From an uncultured Clostridia bacterium (GTDB taxonomy: Bacteria > Bacillota > Clostridia > Oscillospirales > Oscillospiraceae), in the NCBI GenBank assembly GCA_947307365.1, contig CAMZIY010000002.1:1-48139 (forward strand): 48,139 bases of DNA, read 5' to 3'. The position numbers were made by a program, and so were the translations under genes. Position 1 is the first letter of the stretch; each line of letters starts with the position of its first letter. Shown here piece after piece: positions 6,695-14,394 of the stretch. The notes under the pieces were generated by a model, which did not search any database, was not told the DNA's origin, and saw nothing but the letters and a program-made list of their open reading frames with translations.

Positions 6695-7873
6695 ATGGAT
6701 CTGTTTCAGAAGTGCGTCGATTTCACCCAAGCAGACGAATACCGGGAAAAGGGCATATTTCCCTATTTTCGGGAGCTCCAATCCCGGCAGGACACGGAGG
6801 TCATCATGGAAGGCAAGCGCCGGATCATGCTGGGCTCCAATAATTACCTGGGTCTGACCACCGACCCGGACGTGGTAGAGGCGGGCCTGAAGGCCCTGCG
6901 GGATTTCGGCACCGGCTGCTCCGGCTCCCGTCTGCTGAACGGCACCCTGCAGCTGCACAATGAACTGGAGGCGGAACTGGCATCCTTCCTGGGCAAGGAA
7001 GCGGTCTGCACCCTCCCCACCGGTTTCCAGACCAATCTGGGCATTATCAGCGCCCTGGTAGGCCGGAACGACTACGTCCTCTGCGACCGGGACAACCACG
7101 CCAGCATATACGACGGCTGCAAGCTCTCCTATGGCCGGATGCTGCGGTACAAGCACAATGATATGGATGAGCTGGAGCAGCGCCTGAAGAGCGTTCCCTC
7201 CACAGCCGGCATCCTGATCGTGACGGACGGCGTTTTCAGCATGGGCGCGGACCTGTGCAATCTGCCGGCCATCTGCGACCTGGCCGAGAAATACGGCGCC
7301 CGGGTGATGGTGGACGACGCCCACGCCCTGGGCGTGATCGGCAAAGGCGGCCGGGGCACCGCCAGCCACTTCGGTCTGGAGGACCGGGTGGACATCTACA
7401 TGGGCACCTTCTCCAAGTCCCTGGCCAGCCTGGGCGGTTACTGCGCCGCCTCCCGCCGGGTGGTGGATTTCATCATGACCAATTCCCGCCCCTTCATGTT
7501 CGCCGCCTCCATCCCTCCCGCCTCCTGCGCGGTAGCCCTTACCGCCCTGCGGAAGCTGGAGGCCCATCCGGAGATGGTGGATCACCTGCGCCATCTGGCG
7601 GACTACCTCCGCAGCGGCCTGGTGGCCCGGGGCATGCGCATCCGGGATGGGATCACCCCCATCGTACCCATCTTCATGCACGATGCGGAAAGCACCCTCA
7701 TCAAGGTCACGGAGCTGTACGAGGCCGGAGTGTACGTGAACTCCGTGCTGCCTCCCGCCGCCCCTGCGGACGGATGCATGCTCCGCTGCAGCCTGATGGC
7801 CACCCACACCGAAGCGCTCTTGGACGAGGCGATGGATATCATGGGCAAGGTCATCGGCGAATATCATGAATGA
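6695..7873 (+). CDS. Alpha-oxoamine synthase family PLP enzyme, serine palmitoyltransferase-like
   Basis: This 392-residue fold-type I PLP enzyme belongs to the family that condenses an amino acid with an acyl thioester (BioF, KBL, ALAS, serine palmitoyltransferase). Visible residues: PLP-stacking His135 (DNHASIYDG), VDDAHALG with Asp207 and His210, and the Schiff-base Lys241 in GTFSKSLASLGG. The N-terminal IFPYFREL, the GTGCSGSRLLNGT segment, KHNDMDELE and the late LMATHTEA resemble Bacteroides serine palmitoyltransferases as I remember them, more than BioF. Substrate is not proven. ATG 6695 is chosen for AAGGGAG eight bases upstream. It overlaps the SDR gene by 8 bp. Confidence 0.85.
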   Translation: MDLFQKCVDFTQADEYREKGIFPYFRELQSRQDTEVIMEGKRRIMLGSNNYLGLTTDPDVVEAGLKALRDFGTGCSGSRLLNGTLQLHNELEAELASFLGKEAVCTLPTGFQTNLGIISALVGRNDYVLCDRDNHASIYDGCKLSYGRMLRYKHNDMDELEQRLKSVPSTAGILIVTDGVFSMGADLCNLPAICDLAEKYGARVMVDDAHALGVIGKGGRGTASHFGLEDRVDIYMGTFSKSLASLGGYCAASRRVVDFIMTNSRPFMFAASIPPASCAVALTALRKLEAHPEMVDHLRHLADYLRSGLVARGMRIRDGITPIVPIFMHDAESTLIKVTELYEAGVYVNSVLPPAAPADGCMLRCSLMATHTEALLDEAMDIMGKVIGEYHE

Positions 7874-8663
7874 TCCCTCTGTCGCCCTGGTCTCAGGCGG
7901 CAGCAGCGGCATCGGCCTGAGCTGCGCGGAGGCCCTGCTCAAGGCAGGCTGGCGGGTATACACTCTCTCCCGCCGGGGCGGCGGACCGGAAAACGCCGTT
8001 CCCCTTGCCGGGGACGTGACCGATCCCGCCCAATGCGCCGAGGCCGTTCGCCGCATTGCGGATGAATGCGGCAGGCTGGATCTCCTGGTGAACTGCGCAG
8101 GCTTCGGCATCTCCGGGGCGGCGGAGTTCACGCCCATGGAGGAAGCCCGGCGGCAGCTGGAGGTGAACCTTCTGGGCACCGCCAACCTATGCAGCGCGGC
8201 GATCCCGGTTTTTAGGGAGCAGAAGCGCGGCAGGATCATCAACATCAGCTCCGTCGCCGCCGTCACCCCCATTCCCTTCCAGGCCTGGTACTCCGCCTCC
8301 AAAGCGGGGATCAACTCCTATACCATGGCCCTGGCCAATGAGGTGCGCCGGTTCGGCATCTCCGTCTGCGCCGTGATGCCCGGGGATACCCGCACCGGCT
8401 TTACCGACGCCCGGGAAAAATCCGCCGCCGGCGACGAGGTATACGGAGGCGCCGTTTCCCGCAGCGTCAGCCGCATGGAAAAGGATGAGCGCGGCGGCGT
8501 AAGTCCGGACAAAGTGGCAAAGAAGGTCCTCCGTCTGGCGCAGAAGAAGCGGACGGGCCCGCTCCACGCCGTGGGCTTTGTCTACGGCCTGTGCGTTCTG
8601 CTCATGCGCATCCTGCCCTCCGGCCTGGCAAACCGGATCCTGGGCATGCTTTACGCGAATTGA
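7866..8663 (+). CDS. Short-chain dehydrogenase/reductase (SDR)
   Basis: A 265-residue classical SDR. The cofactor site SGGSSGIGL is at residues 10-18, NCAGFG stands in for the usual NNAG, and the catalytic Ser129 (INISS), Tyr142 and Lys146 (YSASK) are present. The cofactor preference is not clear. The C-terminus adds a hydrophobic stretch (VYGLCVLLMRILP), which suggests a membrane-associated or lipid-like substrate. It is translationally coupled to the oxoamine synthase through an 8-bp overlap. An oxoamine synthase makes a 2-amino-3-ketone, and a ketoreductase is the logical next step, as 3-ketosphinganine reductase is in sphingolipid synthesis. That assignment is inference. Confidence 0.88.
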   Translation: MNDPSVALVSGGSSGIGLSCAEALLKAGWRVYTLSRRGGGPENAVPLAGDVTDPAQCAEAVRRIADECGRLDLLVNCAGFGISGAAEFTPMEEARRQLEVNLLGTANLCSAAIPVFREQKRGRIINISSVAAVTPIPFQAWYSASKAGINSYTMALANEVRRFGISVCAVMPGDTRTGFTDAREKSAAGDEVYGGAVSRSVSRMEKDERGGVSPDKVAKKVLRLAQKKRTGPLHAVGFVYGLCVLLMRILPSGLANRILGMLYAN

Positions 8664-8674
8664 GGAGGCTCACC

Positions 8675-9769
8675 TTGGACTTTTCTCCCCTTTCCGCCTA
8701 TCTGAACGAACTTTCCGAAACCGTACCCGGTTACGACTGCATCCTGCGTCATGACCGGGAAACGCTTTTCCGGCAGGCCCGCGGCTGCAAAGCCGACGGG
8801 CTCTACTGGTTTTACTCCGCCACCAAGCTGTTTACCTGCACTGCGGCCTGCCGGCTGCTGGAGCGAGGGCTTCTGGGGCTGGAGGATCCGGTGAGCCGCT
8901 ATCTGCCGGAATATGCGCATCTCCGGGTCCGGCAGGAGGACGGCAGTCTCCGGCCGGCCGGGACCGCCCTGCTGATCCGCCATCTGTTCACCATGTGCGG
9001 CGGTCTGACCTATGACATCATGAGCCCTCAGATCCGGGAGGCGAAGGATCGGAGCACCCGGGGGATCCTCCGGGCCATAGCGGATATGCCCCTGGCCTTC
9101 GATCCGGGGGAGAGTTATCTCTACAGCCTCTGCCACGACGTGCTGGCCGGGGTGGTGGAGGCGATCACCGGCCAGCGGTTTGCGGACCACGTCCGCCGGG
9201 AGATCCTCGATCCCCTGGGCATCTCCCTACAGGACATGACCTTTCACCCCGCGCCGGAACAGCTGAGCCGTATGGAGCCGCAGTATGAATGGCGGGGCGA
9301 AGGGAGACCGATCCTCCCCGTTTCCGGGGAGAACCACTTCTGCTTCTCCGATTCCTATGATTCCGGCGGCGCCGGTCTCTGCGGTACGGCGGAAGCCTAT
9401 ATCCTTCTGTCGGAGGCCCTGGCCTGCGGCGGAAAGGGACGGGATGGGTATCCCCTGCTGAAGCCGGAAACCATACAGCTGATGCGGCAGCCTCATCTGT
9501 CCGACGTGCCTCTGGCCGCTTTCCGGGCTCAGCCGCGCTATTCCTCTTACAGCTACGGTCTCGGGGTGCGCACCCGAGTGGATCAGCTGGATGGAAGCGC
9601 CGCTCCCCTGGGGGAGTTTGGCTGGGACGGCGCCGCCGGCGCCTATACCATGATATGTCCGGATGAACACATCAGCTTTCTCTATGTCCAGCATGTGCGG
9701 ATGATGGGCCCCGTGTACGATACGGTCCATCCCCGCCTTCGGGATCTGGTGTGGCAGATCCTGCGATAA
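8675..9769 (+). CDS. Serine hydrolase of the class C beta-lactamase / PBP4* family
   Basis: A 364-residue protein. The catalytic SxxK is SATK (Ser48, Lys51). The second motif reads YSLCHDV, so the Asn of the usual YxN is replaced by Leu, and the third motif is FGWDGAAG rather than KTG. Both variants occur in esterase-type members of the family, so an esterase or peptidase role is likelier than antibiotic resistance. No signal peptide is visible, so it is probably cytoplasmic. The start is taken as TTG 8675, preceded by GAGGAGG; an upstream in-frame extension would run into the SDR gene. It is the third gene of the operon. Confidence 0.8.
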   Translation: MDFSPLSAYLNELSETVPGYDCILRHDRETLFRQARGCKADGLYWFYSATKLFTCTAACRLLERGLLGLEDPVSRYLPEYAHLRVRQEDGSLRPAGTALLIRHLFTMCGGLTYDIMSPQIREAKDRSTRGILRAIADMPLAFDPGESYLYSLCHDVLAGVVEAITGQRFADHVRREILDPLGISLQDMTFHPAPEQLSRMEPQYEWRGEGRPILPVSGENHFCFSDSYDSGGAGLCGTAEAYILLSEALACGGKGRDGYPLLKPETIQLMRQPHLSDVPLAAFRAQPRYSSYSYGLGVRTRVDQLDGSAAPLGEFGWDGAAGAYTMICPDEHISFLYVQHVRMMGPVYDTVHPRLRDLVWQILR

Positions 9770-9782
9770 GCGAAAAAACAGA

Positions 9783-9805
9783 CGAGAGGGATCATATCCC
9801 TCTCG
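9783..9805. terminator. Terminator hairpin between convergent genes
   Basis: Ten-bp arms (9783-9792 with 9796-9805) with a CAT loop, flanked by ACAGA/TCTGT. It separates the plus-strand hydrolase from the minus-strand XRE gene, though neither side has a long T-run. Confidence 0.6.
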
Positions 9806-9853
9806 CCTTCTGTAGTTTGCTCCCGATACTCTGTTCTTACGACCCGCGGCGCT

Positions 9854-10213
9854 TCAGCAGCTGATCCCGGGCAGCTGGTGCTCTGCCACCGCCGGATTGA
9901 ACTCCGGCGCTTCCTCCGGCGTCAGCTGCTGGTATGCCCGCAGCAGCCGCTCGTCCAGGATCCCCCGGACGTAAAGCAGCTCCTTGGACTCCTGGTTCTG
10001 TACAAACAGCTGCATCAGGGCGGTAAAATGGAGCCAGCTCATCCGGCAGCGCTTGCTCTCGATCTGAGACAGGGTCACACGGCTGATGCCGCTGGTGCTC
10101 TCCATCTCCTCCTGGGTCTGTCCCAGTCTTTTGCGCAGCTCCGCCAGCACGGCAGTCAGCCGGTCGCAATATGATTTCTGCTCCTCTTCGTTGAGTACGA
10201 TCCCGTTTCTCAT
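9854..10213 (-). CDS. XRE-family helix-turn-helix regulator
   Basis: A 119-residue protein with a Cro/C1-type HTH at about residues 20-75: LRKRLGQTQEEMESTSGI, then SRVTLSQIESKRCRMSW. It probably binds DNA as a dimer. The C-terminal 40 residues (RGILDERLLRAYQQL) are helical with no recognised effector domain. It is divergent from the MerR-type gene across about 97 bp that contain the palindromic GTATA-N7-TATAC at 10256-10272, a plausible operator for either protein. Targets are unknown. Confidence 0.85.
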   Translation of the reverse strand: MRNGIVLNEEEQKSYCDRLTAVLAELRKRLGQTQEEMESTSGISRVTLSQIESKRCRMSWLHFTALMQLFVQNQESKELLYVRGILDERLLRAYQQLTPEEAPEFNPAVAEHQLPGISC

Positions 10214-10242
10214 CTGATCTCTTCCCGTTGTTTATGTTTTTG

Positions 10243-10271
10243 TTGATTATTGTAAAGTATATTGTTACTAT
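10243..10271 (+). promoter_or_regulatory. Promoter of the MerR-family gene
   Basis: -35 TTGATT (10243-10248), a 17-bp spacer and -10 TACTAT (10266-10271). A GTATA/TATAC inverted repeat overlaps the -10. The divergent XRE gene probably starts from the same AT-rich interval (TTGACT at 10279-10274 on the minus strand). Confidence 0.55.
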
Positions 10272-10310
10272 ACAGTCAACCGTTCTTTGCGAAAAAAGGG
10301 GCTGGATGAA

Positions 10311-11189
10311 ATGAAAATGCACAAAGGGCTCATGTCCATCGGCGATTTTGCCGCCTACAGCGGTTCTACCCGCCAGGCCATGCAGTACTACGATCATATC
10401 GGTCTGCTGGATCCCATTGCCGTGGGAGACCAGGGGTATCGATACTATCATCCCCTTCAGGGGCATGAGGTCCGGCTGATCCACAGTCTGCAGGAGTGCG
10501 GCTGCAGCCTGGAGGAGATCCGGGACATCCTCACGACTTCCAGCGTCGAGCAGATGCAGACCCGCATCATGGCGAAGCTGAAGCTGCTGGATCTGGAGCT
10601 GCAGCGCATCAAGCGGGAACAGATCTATCTGAAGCGTTTCAGCCAGTTCATCACCTGGGTCCGCGCACGTCCCGTCGATGTCCCTGAGCTGCACACGCTG
10701 AATGAGCCGCTGTATTTTCGGGAGATCCTTTTTGAGGATCCGTGCGAGCTCTACTCCGATTACTATTATCAGATGCTCCTGCGCTATGCGGATTTCTGCA
10801 AATCGAACAAAATGGCCATCCAGCAGTATCCGTATCTCTTTTACATCGGCCCGGAGGAGCTGAAAGGGCAGCTCCGCCTCAGCAAGATCATCTGCATACC
10901 CGAGAACGTCCACATCCCTTCTTCCCACCCTATAATCGCTCCGCCGGGACAGTATCTGACCATGCGCTGCCATCCGGACACCCAAAACAGAGTGGATCAC
11001 CGGAAGGCGGAATACGGTGTGCTTTTCCGGTACATGGAGGAGCATGGCATCGTTCCGCTGGACGGCTGCGCGGAGCTGCCCTTCTGCATTCCCCCCGGGC
11101 TGCGGCCGGATCCGCTCCGGTTTGAGGTGGTCATCTTCATGCCGGTGGCGACGACAAAAGAGAACAGCGACGGAGGTGGGAAAGCATGA
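10311..11189 (+). CDS. MerR-family transcriptional regulator with effector-binding-like domain
   Basis: A 292-residue protein. The N-terminal MerR winged HTH is clear: MSIGDFAAYSGSTRQAMQYY, then GLLDP and GYRYYHPLQ. A coiled-coil dimerisation helix follows (about residues 80-115), then a long C-terminal domain that resembles a GyrI/BmrR-like effector-binding domain (YLTMRCHPD, EYGVLFRYMEEHG, FEVVIFMPV). Such regulators usually bind hydrophobic or drug-like ligands. ATG 10311 is preferred, with AAGGGG about ten bases upstream; the ATG two codons later is an alternative. It overlaps the next gene by ATGA, so the two are co-translated. Confidence 0.85.
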   Translation: MKMHKGLMSIGDFAAYSGSTRQAMQYYDHIGLLDPIAVGDQGYRYYHPLQGHEVRLIHSLQECGCSLEEIRDILTTSSVEQMQTRIMAKLKLLDLELQRIKREQIYLKRFSQFITWVRARPVDVPELHTLNEPLYFREILFEDPCELYSDYYYQMLLRYADFCKSNKMAIQQYPYLFYIGPEELKGQLRLSKIICIPENVHIPSSHPIIAPPGQYLTMRCHPDTQNRVDHRKAEYGVLFRYMEEHGIVPLDGCAELPFCIPPGLRPDPLRFEVVIFMPVATTKENSDGGGKA

Positions 11190-11611
11190 GCGGCTATTCC
11201 CCTCAGGCGCAGGAGCTGCTGGCCAGGTGGAACTGTCTCTCCGCCAATATGCGGAGCGTGATCGCCCGGGCCCGGTATCTGCAGCGCAAAGCCCGGAGCA
11301 TGGGTCCCGGAACGGTGCGGGATCTGAAGCGTCAGCTGGATGAGGCGGACGTGGGGATGATGTATCGGCAGATCGGCCTGGAGATGCGCAAGCTCTCCGC
11401 CACGGAGGGCGTGGAAAAGGAGTTTCCCGAGGCGGGAGAATTCCAGGGGGAGTTCATGGTCGGCCGCTTCGTGGATTTTCATATTTCCGAAGAGGCGATC
11501 CCCGGCATGCTGGGGCAGATCGACCTGGTGAACTGGAAGATCCTTCAGCTCCTGGCCACACTGTGCTTCGTCATCCGCCTTCGTTTGGAACCGCCGGCCG
11601 ATATCGATTGA
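11186..11611 (+). CDS. Hypothetical protein coupled to the MerR regulator
   Basis: A 141-residue protein with no family I recognise. The sequence is mostly helical, with a basic segment (IARARYLQRKARS) near residues 26-38 and a more hydrophobic C-terminal segment (ILQLLATLCFVIRLRL). Its start overlaps the MerR stop by ATGA, and a strong terminator follows, so the two genes form a bicistronic unit. It may be a target or partner of the regulator, but nothing in the sequence shows how. Confidence 0.6.
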   Translation: MSGYSPQAQELLARWNCLSANMRSVIARARYLQRKARSMGPGTVRDLKRQLDEADVGMMYRQIGLEMRKLSATEGVEKEFPEAGEFQGEFMVGRFVDFHISEEAIPGMLGQIDLVNWKILQLLATLCFVIRLRLEPPADID

Positions 11612-11624
11612 GAATAAAACGCTC

Positions 11625-11659
11625 GCCGCAGGGAGGAAACGCCTCTCTGCGGCCTTTTT
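11625..11659 (+). terminator. Rho-independent terminator
   Basis: The stem pairs 11625-11636 with 11641-11653 (one bulge), loop AAAC, followed by CTTTTTG. It ends the MerR/hypothetical unit. Confidence 0.88.
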
Positions 11660-11661
11660 GC

Positions 11662-11690
11662 GCATATTTTCCCCGTTGACGGACAAACTG
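11662..11690 (+). promoter_or_regulatory. Possible forespore sigma (F/G-type) promoter of spoVAD
   Basis: GCATA (11662-11666) resembles the -35 of sigma-F/G promoters, and GGACAAACTG (11681-11690) fits the sigma-F -10 pattern GGNNANAMTN. The 14-bp spacing is slightly short. spoVA genes are sigma-G-dependent in Bacillus. The start site would fall at the ATG. Confidence 0.4.
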
Positions 11691-11695
11691 GAAGC

Positions 11696-12715
11696 ATGAA
11701 ACAGAAACGGATCGGCGCCCAGACCGTGCGCTTTGCTGACCCTCCTTCAGTGATCGGCAGCGCCTGCGTTGGCGGGAAAAAGGAGGGCGAAGGCCCCCTG
11801 GGCAGCAGCTTCGATTATCTCTCTGAAGACGCCTACTTCGGGGAAAAGAGCTGGGAGAAGGCGGAATCCGCCATGCAGCGCCTGGCCTTCTTCCACGCCA
11901 TGAACAAAGCAAGGCTCAGCGCCTCTGCCCTGGACTATGTTTTCGCCGGGGATCTGCTGAACCAGTGTACCGCTTCGGCCTTTGGCATGCGGGATACGGA
12001 CGTTCCGTACTTTGGACTGTACGGGGCCTGCTCCACCATGGCGGAGGCCCTTTCCCTGGCTGCCATGAGCATCGACGGCGGCTATGCGGACACGGCCTGC
12101 GCCGTGACCTCCTCCCATTTCTGTTCCGCGGAACGGCAGTTCCGGCTGCCCCTGGAATACGGCGGGCAGCGCACCCCCACCGCCCAATGGACCGCGACTG
12201 CCGCCGGCGCGGCCATTCTCTCCGCCGAAGGCTGCGGCCCTTACGTGACCGCCGTGACCACAGGTCGGATCCGGGACGCCGGGATCACAGACGCCAACAA
12301 CATGGGCGCGGCCATGGCCCCCGCCGCCTACCAGACCATCCGCGCGCATCTTCAGGATCTGGAACTTCAGCCCGGGGATTACGATCTCATCGTCACCGGG
12401 GACCTGGGCCTCGTCGGGCGGGGCGTGGTGATGGACTTCTTCCTTCAGGACGGGGTGGACATCGCCCCCTATTATGACGACTGCGGCCTGCTTCTCTATG
12501 ACCGGGAACGCCAGGACGTGCATGCCGGCGGCTCCGGCTGCGGCTGCGGGGCTTCCGTGCTCTGCGGCTGGCTGCTGGACGGGCTCCGGGCCGGACGCTG
12601 GAGCAGCCTGCTCTTCTGCGCCACCGGCGCGCTCCTGTCTCCCACCACCGTGGGACAGGGGGAGAGCATCCCCGGCATCTGCCATGCGGTGGCATTCTCC
12701 ATGACGAAAGGATGA
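11696..12715 (+). CDS. spoVAD: Stage V sporulation protein SpoVAD
   Basis: SpoVAD is part of the inner-membrane channel that loads dipicolinic acid into the forespore and releases it at germination; it is the soluble DPA-binding subunit with a thiolase-like fold. This copy has 339 residues, the normal length. Typical segments are GKKEGEGPLGSSFD near the N-terminus, DYVFAGDLLNQCTAS, FGLYGACSTMAEAL, and the C-terminal LLSPTTVGQGESIPGICHAV. spoVAE follows after 4 bp. spoVAC, usually directly upstream, is absent: the gene before is an unrelated orphan ended by a terminator. No good ribosome-binding site precedes the ATG. Confidence 0.96.
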   Translation: MKQKRIGAQTVRFADPPSVIGSACVGGKKEGEGPLGSSFDYLSEDAYFGEKSWEKAESAMQRLAFFHAMNKARLSASALDYVFAGDLLNQCTASAFGMRDTDVPYFGLYGACSTMAEALSLAAMSIDGGYADTACAVTSSHFCSAERQFRLPLEYGGQRTPTAQWTATAAGAAILSAEGCGPYVTAVTTGRIRDAGITDANNMGAAMAPAAYQTIRAHLQDLELQPGDYDLIVTGDLGLVGRGVVMDFFLQDGVDIAPYYDDCGLLLYDRERQDVHAGGSGCGCGASVLCGWLLDGLRAGRWSSLLFCATGALLSPTTVGQGESIPGICHAVAFSMTKG

Positions 12716-12719
12716 AACG

Positions 12720-13082
12720 ATGCTTCTTCCCTATCTCAAGGCTTTTGTGGCAGGGGGACTGATCTGCGCGGCGGGTCAGCTGCTCATCGACAAGACGAAT
12801 CTCACCCCGGCCAAGATCCTCAGCGCCTATGTGGTGGCCGGGGTCGTCCTCGGCGGTACAGGATTGTACAAGCCCTTTGCGGAATGGGCCGGCGCAGGCG
12901 CCACGGTGCCCTTGCTGGGTTTCGGCAGCACCCTGGCCCAGGGGATCCGCAGGGGGATCGCGGAACGGGGTCTGCTGGGGATCATGACCGGAGGCCTCAC
13001 CGCCGCAGCTGCGGGGATCTGCGCCGCCGTCTTCTTCGCAGGTCTGGCGGCCCTGCTGTTCCGCCCCGGTGAAAAAAGCTGA
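12720..13082 (+). CDS. spoVAE: Stage V sporulation protein SpoVAE (SpoVAEb type)
   Basis: This 120-residue membrane protein of the DPA channel complex has three or four hydrophobic helices (YLKAFVAGGLICAAGQLL, ILSAYVVAGVVLGGTGLY and two more at the C-terminus). The conserved LIDKTNLTPAKILSAYV and GFGSTLAQGI segments identify it. It lies 4 bp after spoVAD and presumably shares its transcript. A strong terminator follows. Confidence 0.93.
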   Translation: MLLPYLKAFVAGGLICAAGQLLIDKTNLTPAKILSAYVVAGVVLGGTGLYKPFAEWAGAGATVPLLGFGSTLAQGIRRGIAERGLLGIMTGGLTAAAAGICAAVFFAGLAALLFRPGEKS

Positions 13083-13090
13083 AGCAAAAA

Positions 13091-13118
13091 ACTCCGCACC
13101 CCCTTTGGGGTGCGGAGT
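13091..13118. terminator. Bidirectional terminator
   Basis: A perfect 12-bp stem (13091-13102 with 13107-13118). On the minus strand it is followed by TTTTTT, so it strongly ends the membrane-protein gene at 13136; on the plus strand GGTTTG follows and it ends spoVAE less strongly. Confidence 0.9.
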
Positions 13119-13135
13119 GGTTTGTTGGGAAAAAC

Positions 13136-13672
13136 TCAGTCGTCGAACTCGTACTTCGCTGCGTACGCGGCGCGGATCCGATAACCGATGAACCAGCATG
13201 CGATGGACAGGATGATCACGATGCCGGCAAAGATCGCATTGTTCGTGCATTGCTGTGCCTTTGAAGTCAGGTTATAGGTCAAGCCGAACAGTGCCATTGC
13301 GGGAGCATAAACGCCGTAGCCATAGCTCACGAAGAAGTTGAATTTAGCGAAGAAGCCGATGGCCGGCAGCACATTCATGATGATGATCGCCAACAGGCCG
13401 CCGGGATTGCGGTTGTAGCCCAGGAGCATTGAGAAGCCCAGGGTGCCCAGCACGATCAGCACGGAGCAGACGATGTAGTTCCAGCCGATGTTCGCCCCTA
13501 CCAGCGCGAGGGAGGTGATCTTCTCCGCGCTCATGCCGGTGGCGTATTTATCCGCGGCACTGCCGATTTCCACAAAGCGGTAGCCAGAGAGGATGCTCAT
13601 TTCGAACATGATAAGAATGATGATCAGGATGGTATAGATCAGAGATTTGGGCTTGCTCTCAAGAAATTTCAT
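13136..13672 (-). CDS. Small polytopic membrane protein, unknown function
   Basis: A 178-residue protein with about five transmembrane segments: SLIYTILIIILIMFEMSIL, YIVCSVLIVLGTLGFSML, GLLAIIIMNVLPAIGFF, APAMALFGLTY and IFAGIVIILSIACWFIGY. The C-terminus is charged (YEFDD). No family is recognised. The start may be ATG 13672, or GTG three codons earlier; AGGGA lies 12 or so bases upstream of the ATG. The codon mix is less GC-biased than in its neighbours, partly because of Ile-rich membrane segments. A near-consensus promoter and strong terminator suggest a well-expressed monocistronic gene. Confidence 0.75.
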   Translation of the reverse strand: MKFLESKPKSLIYTILIIILIMFEMSILSGYRFVEIGSAADKYATGMSAEKITSLALVGANIGWNYIVCSVLIVLGTLGFSMLLGYNRNPGGLLAIIIMNVLPAIGFFAKFNFFVSYGYGVYAPAMALFGLTYNLTSKAQQCTNNAIFAGIVIILSIACWFIGYRIRAAYAAKYEFDD

Positions 13673-13705
13673 GAATTTCACACGTCCCTTCGCTTTTATA
13701 CGGGC

Positions 13706-13734
13706 ATTATAGCATAACCGCCGCACATTGACAA
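13706..13734 (-). promoter_or_regulatory. Strong sigma-A promoter for the small membrane protein
   Basis: -35 TTGTCA (13734-13729), a 17-bp spacer and perfect -10 TATAAT (13711-13706) with an extended TGC. It is one of the best promoters in the window. Confidence 0.85.
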
Positions 13735-13799
13735 GAGGATTCCATAAGTTTTTCTCTTTTCAGCGGTCAAAAACTATGCGCTTTGCATAAGTACCGCCG

Positions 13800-13827
13800 G
13801 AAAAAGGGGGAAAAACGCCGTTTTTCC
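13800..13827 (-). terminator. Terminator of the 13.8-kb membrane-protein gene
   Basis: On the minus strand an 8-bp stem GGAAAAAC/GTTTTTCC (13827-13820 with 13816-13809) is followed by CCCTTTTT. Confidence 0.7.
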
Positions 13828-13832
13828 GGGAC

Positions 13833-14345
13833 TTACTCGTACCGATGGCCGGTCTTTTTCTTGTTCTCCAGATCGGAGGGGATCTCATTCCGACGCTGGA
13901 AAGCGGAAATCTCCTTTTCCAGGTTCTGATAGAAGGAGTCCTGGATCTTCATAGACTTTCTGCCATCCTTGAAAACCAGTTCGGCGGAGGTGTTGTTGAT
14001 CCGGGCCGCGCGGGAGTTCACGGGATTCGCGCCGGGGAACTGCCAGAGGATCGCCCGGACATCTTCCGCCAGGACAACGGTCTTGCCGAAGAGGTTGTTC
14101 TGCACCAGGGCCTTTTCATAGATCTCCATGTTCACGCTCACCGCCTGCCGGATGAGCAGGATCACGGCGATCACGAAGAGGATGCCGAAGGCGATGGTGA
14201 GGCCCCAGCTGCCCTCGCCTCTCAGCCGCGGACCCAGGGAGGCAAAGGTGATGATGCCGAACAGGACGGTGGCCATGGCGGTGGGCAGATAGATCATCCC
14301 CGAGGTCTTCAGGGTGCCGACCTTTTTCCCATACTTTTCTTCCAT
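13833..14345 (-). CDS. Two-helix membrane protein with PH-like soluble domain, unknown function
   Basis: A 170-residue protein. Two transmembrane helices (MIYLPTAMATVLFGIITFAS and LTIAFGILFVIAVILLIRQA) are followed by a cytoplasmic beta-rich domain (EIYEKALVQNNLFGKTVVLAEDVRAI..., then SAELVFKDGRKSMKI) that resembles small bacterial PH-type domains found after paired helices. The C-terminus is highly charged. ATG 14345 is chosen for GGAGG eight bases upstream; an in-frame TTG further upstream contains that site. It runs from its own strong promoter and is not coupled to rsgA. Confidence 0.7.
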   Translation of the reverse strand: MEEKYGKKVGTLKTSGMIYLPTAMATVLFGIITFASLGPRLRGEGSWGLTIAFGILFVIAVILLIRQAVSVNMEIYEKALVQNNLFGKTVVLAEDVRAILWQFPGANPVNSRAARINNTSAELVFKDGRKSMKIQDSFYQNLEKEISAFQRRNEIPSDLENKKKTGHRYE

Positions 14346-14394
14346 GTAATCTTCCTCCAAATATCATTGAATTTTGAATACATCTTTAATGCAG

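Noticed and set aside
8675..9769. The serine hydrolase as a beta-lactamase resistance gene
   Set aside because: It lacks the Asn of YxN and the KTG motif, and has no signal peptide. An esterase-type role fits better.
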